Under the pieces are notes generated by a model. The model searched no databases, was not told where the DNA came from, and was given only the letters and a program-made list of their open reading frames with translations. The translations under genes and the position numbers were made by a program. Positions 58,222-64,000 of a stretch of 64,000 nucleotides of DNA are shown here, one piece after another. The stretch's first letter is position 1; the number at the start of each line of letters is the position of its first letter. This DNA is from CAIWHR01 sp963823215 (GTDB taxonomy: Bacteria > Pseudomonadota > Gammaproteobacteria > Burkholderiales > Casimicrobiaceae): the NCBI GenBank assembly GCA_963823215.1, contig CAWGKT010000019.1, forward strand, positions 92,421-156,420, given 5' to 3'.

Positions 58222-59341
58222 ATGCACAACCGTACCTGCATTGCCGCAGCGATCGCCCTGTTCGCCGCCGGGGTCGCGAACGCGGCGCCGCCGAAGGTGG
58301 TGACGCCGCCCAACTCAGATCCGAAGTGTTTCGCGCCGTGGGCCGCGAATACCAAGCTGTTCCAGTACCCGGCGAAGAAGGGTCCGTACCGCATCGCGCT
58401 CGCCAACGGCTACATCGCCAACACCTGGCGCATCCAGATGATCAAGACGGCCAAGGCCTACGCCGCGCAGCCCGACGTTGCTGCGAAGCTGAAGGAGTTC
58501 AAGGTCGTCTCGACCGGCGAGGACGTCGCCGCGCAGATCGCCGCGATCAACAACTTCATCGACTCGGGCTACGACGCGATCGTCGTCAACGCGCAGAACC
58601 CGGCCGCCTTCAAGCCGGTGATCAAGCGCGCCAACGACGCGGGCGTCGTGCTGGTGGCGTTCGACAACATCCTCGACACCGAAGAGGCGATCAACGTCAA
58701 CGTCGACCAGAAGGGACTCGGCAAGTACTGGGCCGAATGGCTGGTGAAGAACGTGCCGAACGGCGGCAAGGTGCTCGAAGTGCGCGGCGTGTCCGGCACC
58801 TCGGTCGATCGCGACCGGCACGACGGCATCCAGGAAGTGTTCAAGGCCTCGGGCAAGAAGTGGGAAACGGTCGAGGTGATCGGCAAGTGGGATGATCCGA
58901 CGGCGCAGAAGGTGACCGCCGACGCGATCGCCGTGCACAAGAAGTTCGACGCGATCACCGCGCAGGGCGGCGACACGGGCGTGGTGCAGGCGATGATCGA
59001 TGCCAAGCATCCGTTCGTGCCGTTCGGCGGCGAGACCGAGAACGGCTTTCGCAAGTTCTGCGCGAAGTACGGAGCCCAGGGCCTGAAGTGCGCATCGGGG
59101 GGCACCGGGCCGGCCCAGGTGGCGGTGGCGATCAAGACCGCGATCGCGGCGCTCGAGGGCAAGGTCCTGCCGCAATCGGTGAAGCTGCCGCTGGCGCGGG
59201 TCGAGTACCCGAACTTGAAGGAGGGCGCCGACTTCTACGCCGGCGCAGTCCGACAATTTCTTCGTCGGCAACTCGTTTCCCACCTGCGGCATCAATTTCA
59301 CCGCGCAGGAAATCATGGGGCAGAGCGAAGCGAACAAGTAG
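58222..59341 (+). CDS. ribose-type sugar ABC solute-binding protein, one frameshift
   Basis: About 373 residues. GGAGG precedes the ATG at 58222 (MHNRTCIAAAIALFAAGVAN, signal peptide). Family marks: YRIALANGYIANTWRIQMIK, AQIAAINNFIDSGYDAIVVN, GGKVLEVRGVSGTSVDRDRH, DAITAQGGDTGVVQAMID. The frame changes near 59247, between ADFYAGA and DNFFVGNSFPTCGINFTAQE, and the protein ends SEANK. It delivers a sugar to the ATPase and permeases that follow. Ligand unknown; the lactonase at the end of the operon points to an aldose. Confidence 0.87.
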
Positions 59342-59384
59342 GCGCGGGTGCCGGGGGCAAGCGCCCCGCACCTGCGCGCGCGAC

Positions 59385-60936
59385 ATGGCCGATGCGCCTG
59401 TTCGCATGCAAGGCGTCTCCAAACGCTATGGCGGCGTGCGCGCGCTCGCGGGCGCCGAGCTCGACGATCGAGGCCGGCCGCATCCATGCCGTGCTCGGCG
59501 AGAACGGCGCCGGCAAGTCGACGCTGATCAAGATCATGGCCGGCGTCGTCGCGCCCGACGAGGGCCGCATGCTGCTCGACGGCGCGCCGGTCACGTTTTC
59601 CTCGCCGGCCGCGGCCAACGCGGCCGGCATCGCCTGCATCTTCCAGGAACTGTCGCTGATCCCCGATCTTTCGGTGGCCGACAACATCGCGATCAGCAAC
59701 CCGCCGCGCCGCTTCGGGCTGATCGACCGCCGGGCGCAGCGCCGCATGGCCGAGGAGGCGCTGGCGCGCGCCGGCGCCGATGACATCCACCCGCTGGCGC
59801 TGGTCAAGGACCTGTCGCTGTCGCGCCGGCAGATGGTCGAGATCGCGAAGGCGCTCGCCCGCAGGCCGCGCGTCCTGATCCTCGACGAGGCCACGTCGGC
59901 GCTGACCGCCGCCGACGTGACGAAGATCTACGCGCGTCCTGAAGCGGCTGCGCGCCGAAGGGCTCGCCCTCGTCTACATCTCGCACCGGATGCACGAGAT
60001 CGCCGAGCTGGCCGACGAGTGCACGGTATTCTGCAACGGCCGCAGCGTCGCGAGTTACGCCGCGGGGACAAGACGGACAACGAGGTCGTCGAACTGATGA
60101 TCGGCCGCGAGTACAGCGCCGTGTTTCCCGCGCGCGCCGCGCGCGCGGCGACGCGATGCCGCGCCGCGGCTCGAGGTGCGCCACCTGCAGCTGGACCGAC
60201 CGGCTGAACGACATCTCGCTGCAACTCGACGCCGGCGAGGTTATCGGTCTCGGCGGACTCGACGGTCAGGGCCAGCGCGAGCTGCTGCTGGCGCTATTCG
60301 GCGTGCTGCGACGGCACCGCGGGCGAGGTGCTGATCGACGGCCGGCCGGTCGCCATCACCGGCCCGGACGTCGCGAAGCGCAAGGAGATCGGCATGGCGC
60401 TGATCCCCGAGGACCGCAAGACCGAGGGCCTGATGCTGCCGATGTCGGTGCGCGACAACCTCTCCTTCGCCGCGCTCGGCACATTGTCGCGCTGGGGCAT
60501 CGTCGACGCGGCGGCCGAGCGCGAGGCCGTGGAGCGGATCGTGCAGCTGCTCGCGATTCGCAGCGACGGCACCGACCTGCCGGCTGGGTCCCTGTCCGGC
60601 GGCAACCAGCAGAAGCTCGTCATCGGCAAGTGGCTGATGATGACGCCGCGCATCCTGCTGCTCAACGATCCGACGCGTGGCATCGACGTCGGCACCAAGC
60701 AGGAGATGTACCAGCTGCTGCGCGAGCTGGCCGATGCCGGGGCCGCGATCCTCTTCTATTCGACCGACTACGACGAGCTCATCGGCTGCTGCGACCGCGT
60801 GCTCGTGATGTACGACGGCGCGGTCACGCGCGAGCTGGTCGGCGCCGAGATCACCGAGCGCGCGCTGGTCAGCAACGCGCTGAACATCGGCGGCGAAGCG
60901 CGGCAGCGCCCGCGCGCCGCAGGCGGGGCGTCGTGA
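59385..60936 (+). CDS. ribose-type sugar ABC ATPase (two ABC domains), frame-broken
   Basis: About 510 residues from the ATG at 59385. The first cassette has VLGENGAGKSTLIKIMAG and VLILDEATSALTAADV, with a weak signature (DLSLSRRQMVEIAKAL). The second has a degenerate Walker A, LGGLDGQGQRELLLALFG, a good signature GSLSGGNQQKLVIGKWL and ILLLNDPTRGIDVGTKQEMY. This asymmetry is normal for RbsA/MglA proteins. Breaks near 59460, 59940, 60065, 60150-60190 and 60310. The stop overlaps the next start (GTGA). Confidence 0.87.
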
Positions 60937-61919
60937 CCGGCGACTGGTCCTATCGGCTGCGCGAGCACAAGGGCACGCTGATCGCGTTCGCGGCTTTCGT
61001 CGTGATGTTCACGATCTACGCCGCCAACCACCCGGTCGGCCTCAATGCCAACGTCGCGACGACCGCCGCCAACAAGGGCGTGCTGCTCGCGATCGTCGCC
61101 ATGGCGCAGACGCTCGTCGTGCTGACGTCGGGCATCGACCTGTCGGTCGGCATGGTGATGGTGCTCGCCAATTGCCTCGCCTCGACCATCGTCGTCGGCT
61201 CGCCGCTGACGACGGCGCTGCGGCGTCGCTGGGCGTGCTTCTCGTCGGCGGCCTGTGCGGCGCGATCAACGGACTCATCGTGATCTACGGGCGGCTGCAG
61301 CCGATCGTCACGACCATCGCCACCGGCGCGGTGTACTACGGGGCCGCGCTCGCGCTCCGGCGCGTTCCCGGCGGCGACGTCGACGCGACGCTGGCCGATG
61401 CGCTGACCGGCCAGCTGCCGGGCGGCGTGCCGGCGAGCCTCGCGCTGCTGCTGGCGCTCGTGGTGCTCGTCTGGCTGCCCTTCCGGCGCTCGGTGATCGG
61501 GCCGCGCGGCCTACGCGGTCGGATCGTCCGAGGTCGCGGCCTACATGTCGGGCGTGCCGATCCGGCGCGCCAAGTTCGTCGCCTACACGCTGTCGGGACT
61601 GCTCGCGTCGGTGGCCGGGCTGTTCCTCACGTTCATCACCTACTCGGGCGAGGCGTCGGCCGCCAACGGCAGCACGTACACGCTGTATTCGATCGCCGCG
61701 GTGGTGCTGGGCGGCGTGTCGCTGTTCGGCGGCTCGGGCAGCGCGATCGGCGCGATCTTCGGGGCGCTGATGTTCCGCACGATCGGCGACCTGCTCTTCG
61801 TGTTCAACGTCGAGCCGCTGTGGCAGCCGCTGTTCCAGGGCATGGTGCTGGTCGCGGCCGTCTGCCTCGGCTCGCTGCGGCTGCTGCGCATCCGCAACCG
61901 GCTCGATCTGTATGGATGA
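60933..61919 (+). CDS. ribose-type sugar ABC permease 1, frame-broken
   Basis: About 327 residues from the GTG at 60933. RbsC-like marks: QTLVVLTSGIDLSVGMVMVL, GLCGAINGLIVIYGRLQPIV, SGLLASVAGLFLTF, YTLYSIAAVVLGGVSLFGGS. Around ten helices. Breaks near 61225 and 61515. The stop overlaps the start of the second permease. Confidence 0.87.
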
Positions 61920-62919
61920 GGCGCGGACTCCCGCCGGGCGGTCCGGCAGCGCTTTCGGCGCCTGATCGGCAGCATGCGGCGGCGCGTCGACCCGGCCATC
62001 GCGTCGGCGTTCGGCTGCATCGTCGTCGTGCTGCTCGTCGGCAGCCTCTATTCGACGCAGCTTCCTGTCGCCGGAATACCTGCTGCAGCAGCTGAAGGTC
62101 GCGTCGTTCCTCGGCGTCATCGCGACCGGCATGATGATCGTGATCCTGCTCGGCCAGATCGACCTGTCGGTGCCGTGGGTCGTCGCCGTCGGCGGCATGA
62201 TGGCGACGGCGGCCACCGGCTGGGGGCCGCTCGGCGAGACCATGGCCATTCCGGTGGGCATCGGCTGCGGCGTCGCGCTCGGGCTGGTCAGCGGCTTCGG
62301 CGTCGCGTTCCTGCGCATCCCGTCGATGGTCGTCACGCTGGCGGTGAACGCGGTCGCGCAGGGACTGATGGTCGTGCACACCGGAGGCTTCTCGCCGCAG
62401 GATTCGTCGTCGCCGGCGATGCGCTTCATCGCCACGGGCCACAGCGTGCTCGGCATTCCGAACGCGCTGCTGGTGTGGGCGGCGGTCGGCGCCGCCGCCG
62501 TCTTCCTGCTGACGCGCACGACATTCGGCCGCGCCGTCTACGCGATCGGCAACCGCGAGCGCGCGGCGTACCTCTCGGGCGCGCGCACCCGCCTGGTCGT
62601 GATGGCGGCGTTCGCGATCTCCGGCGGTCTCTCGGCGTTCGGCGGCGTGCTGCTCGCCGGCTATGCCAGCAAGGCAGCGCAGGCGATGGGCGACCCGTAT
62701 CTGCTGCCGGCGATCGCCGCGGTCGTGCTCGGCGGGACGTCGATCCTCGGCGGCCGCGGCAGCTACCTCGGCACGGTGGCCGGCGTCATCCTCATCACGC
62801 TGCTGCAATCGATCCTGTCGGTGATGCAGATGGAGGAATTCGGCCGCCACGTGATCTACGGCGTCGTGATCATCGCGATGCTGCTCATCTACGGCCGCGG
62901 CCCGCGGCATTCGGAATAG
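61912..62919 (+). CDS. ribose-type sugar ABC permease 2, frame-broken at the N-terminus
   Basis: About 335 residues. ATG at 61912 inside the end of permease 1 (MDEARTPAGRSGSAF), then breaks near 61960 and 62075. From 62095 the frame is clean: ASFLGVIATGMMIVILLGQI, DLSVPWVVAVGGMMATAATG, AAFAISGGLSAFGGVLLAGY, LLPAIAAVVLGGTSILGGRG. A heterodimeric permease pair is common in this family. Confidence 0.87.
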
Positions 62920-62948
62920 GACCGGGCGCCGCTCGACCGGAGCACGAC

Positions 62949-63879
62949 ATCAGGCTCCTCGAACTCACGTCCAGCTTCGAAGTCGTCGACCCGCGTTTCC
63001 GCAAGCTCGCTCTCCCGTACGTGCACGTCGAGAAGCTCTACACCGGGTGCCGCTGGGCCGAGGGACCGGCATGGTTCGCCGCCGGACGCTACCTCGTCTG
63101 GTCCGACATTCCGAACGACCGCATGCTGCGCTGGGACGAGACCGACGGCTCGGTCTCGGTGTTCCGTCAGCCGTCGATGAACAGCAACGGCAACACCGTC
63201 GACCTCCAGGGCCGGCTGGTCTCGTGCGAACACCGGAGCCGCTGCGTGTCGCGCACCGAATTCGACGGCGCGCGCACCGTGCTGGCCGACCGCTACGACG
63301 GCAAGCGCTTCAACTCGCCCAACGATGTGGTGGTCAAGAGCGACGGCAGCATCTGGTTCTCCGATCCGAGCTACGGCATCGACTCGGACTACGAGGGCGA
63401 CGCCGCGCCGAGCGAGATCGGCGCCTGCAACGTCTACCGCATCGACCCGGCGAGCGGCGCGTGTCACGATCGTCGCCTCGGACTTCGTGCAGCCCAACGG
63501 GCTCGCGTTCTCGCCGGACGAATCGTTGCTGTATATCGCCGACACCGGCCTCACGCACAAGGCGGACGGGCCGCACCATTTGCGGCGCTTCAAGGTGTCG
63601 GCCGACGGCAGCGCACTCTCGGGCGGCGAAGTGTTCGCCACCTGCCCGGTCGGCCTGTACGACGGCTTCCGCATCGATGTGCACGGCAACCTGTGGCTGT
63701 CGGCCGGCGACGGCGTGCATTGCCACGCGAGCGACGGCTCGCTGCTGGGCAAGATCCGGATTCCGGAACCCGTGGCCAACGTGTGCTTCGGCGGGGCCAA
63801 GCTCAATCGCCTGTTCATCTGCGCCACGACGTCGCTTTATTCGGTATTCCTGAACACGCGCGCGGCGCCGCGCGCCTGA
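62949..63879 (+). CDS. SMP-30/gluconolactonase-family protein, one frameshift
   Basis: About 310 residues of a six-bladed propeller. Metal and active-site residues: Glu in GCRWAEGPAWF, Asn/Asp in RFNSPNDVVVKSDGSIWFSD, and QPNGLAFSPDESLLYIADTG, then GLYDGFRIDVHGNLWLS. The frame changes near 63460. The start is unclear: the expected first codon before RLLELTSSFEVVD reads ATC at 62949, and no in-frame ATG, GTG or TTG lies nearby upstream, so a base may be wrong. The family hydrolyses sugar lactones, which fits the sugar importer before it. Confidence 0.82.
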
Positions 63880-64000
63880 CCCGATTCGCGAGCTTGCGCG
63901 GCGGGACGCGCCGGACAGATGCGTCAGAACAACGGCGGCAGTCCGGGTGAAGCAGCTGCCGCCGGGATCGCGCTCCCGGTCAGGTTGTCCGCCGCGCTGA

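Noticed and set aside
63880..64000. A further gene at the right end
   Set aside because: The last 120 bases show no start with a ribosome binding site and no recognisable protein; the next gene lies outside the window.

Overview
The window is high-GC bacterial DNA that fits a betaproteobacterium, probably of the Burkholderiales or a close relative. The main pointers are an elongation factor P with arginine at position 32 beside its rhamnosyltransferase EarP, a dispersed repeat that reads PPGRPKGEYRSAQREG when translated, and the mix of NitT-type, TAXI and Mla-type transport genes. No rRNA, intact tRNA, insertion sequence or CRISPR array is visible. The left end (1 to about 8.7 kb) looks like accessory DNA. 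It carries a large SARP/BTAD-type regulator, three small minus-strand genes, a FadL-type porin, a class III cyclase, and two degenerate RNA-gene 3' ends that could be old attachment sites: one like tmRNA or a tRNA at 6731-6759, one like tRNA-Phe at 8646-8689.

From 8.8 to 21.5 kb most genes are intact. There is a tight operon of a GMC oxidoreductase, a CDP-alcohol phosphotransferase and a DUF1302 outer-membrane protein. Next come two tiny membrane proteins (one behind a possible FNR/ANR box), a diheme cytochrome c with a cytochrome c', a REC-EAL c-di-GMP phosphodiesterase, efp-earP, a FrnE/DsbA-like oxidoreductase and a cation-diffusion-facilitator transporter.

From 21.6 to 40.8 kb lies a trehalose and alpha-glucan island. 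On the minus strand are otsA (fused to an N-terminal membrane sensor), otsB and a GH15 hydrolase, followed by debris of a TreY gene and a sugar-binding protein. On the plus strand are a YihY-like membrane protein, a six-hairpin glycosidase, glgB, glgE, a treS-maltokinase fusion, an MscS-like channel, a DUF3014 protein and a maltose-acetyltransferase-like gene. Together OtsA/OtsB (trehalose), TreS-Mak (trehalose to maltose to maltose 1-phosphate), GlgE (chain growth) and GlgB (branching) make a complete GlgE pathway. Almost every gene here is broken by single-base indels, mostly insertions, while both sides of each break keep full family conservation. I read this as sequencing or assembly error rather than decay.

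From 40.9 to 56.1 kb reading frames are clean again: a TAXI binding protein, an FAD amine/amino-acid oxidoreductase, a NitT/TauT-type ABC transporter, an Ada-AlkA/Ogt alkylation-repair pair, an EamA exporter, a SYLF protein, two divergent family-3 binding proteins, a SlyB-like protein and a four-gene Mla-type lipid ABC system. From 56.1 kb to the end indels return, in a cyclase-TolB-TPR protein and a ribose-type sugar ABC operon (binding protein, ATPase, two permeases) ending in an SMP-30 lactonase.
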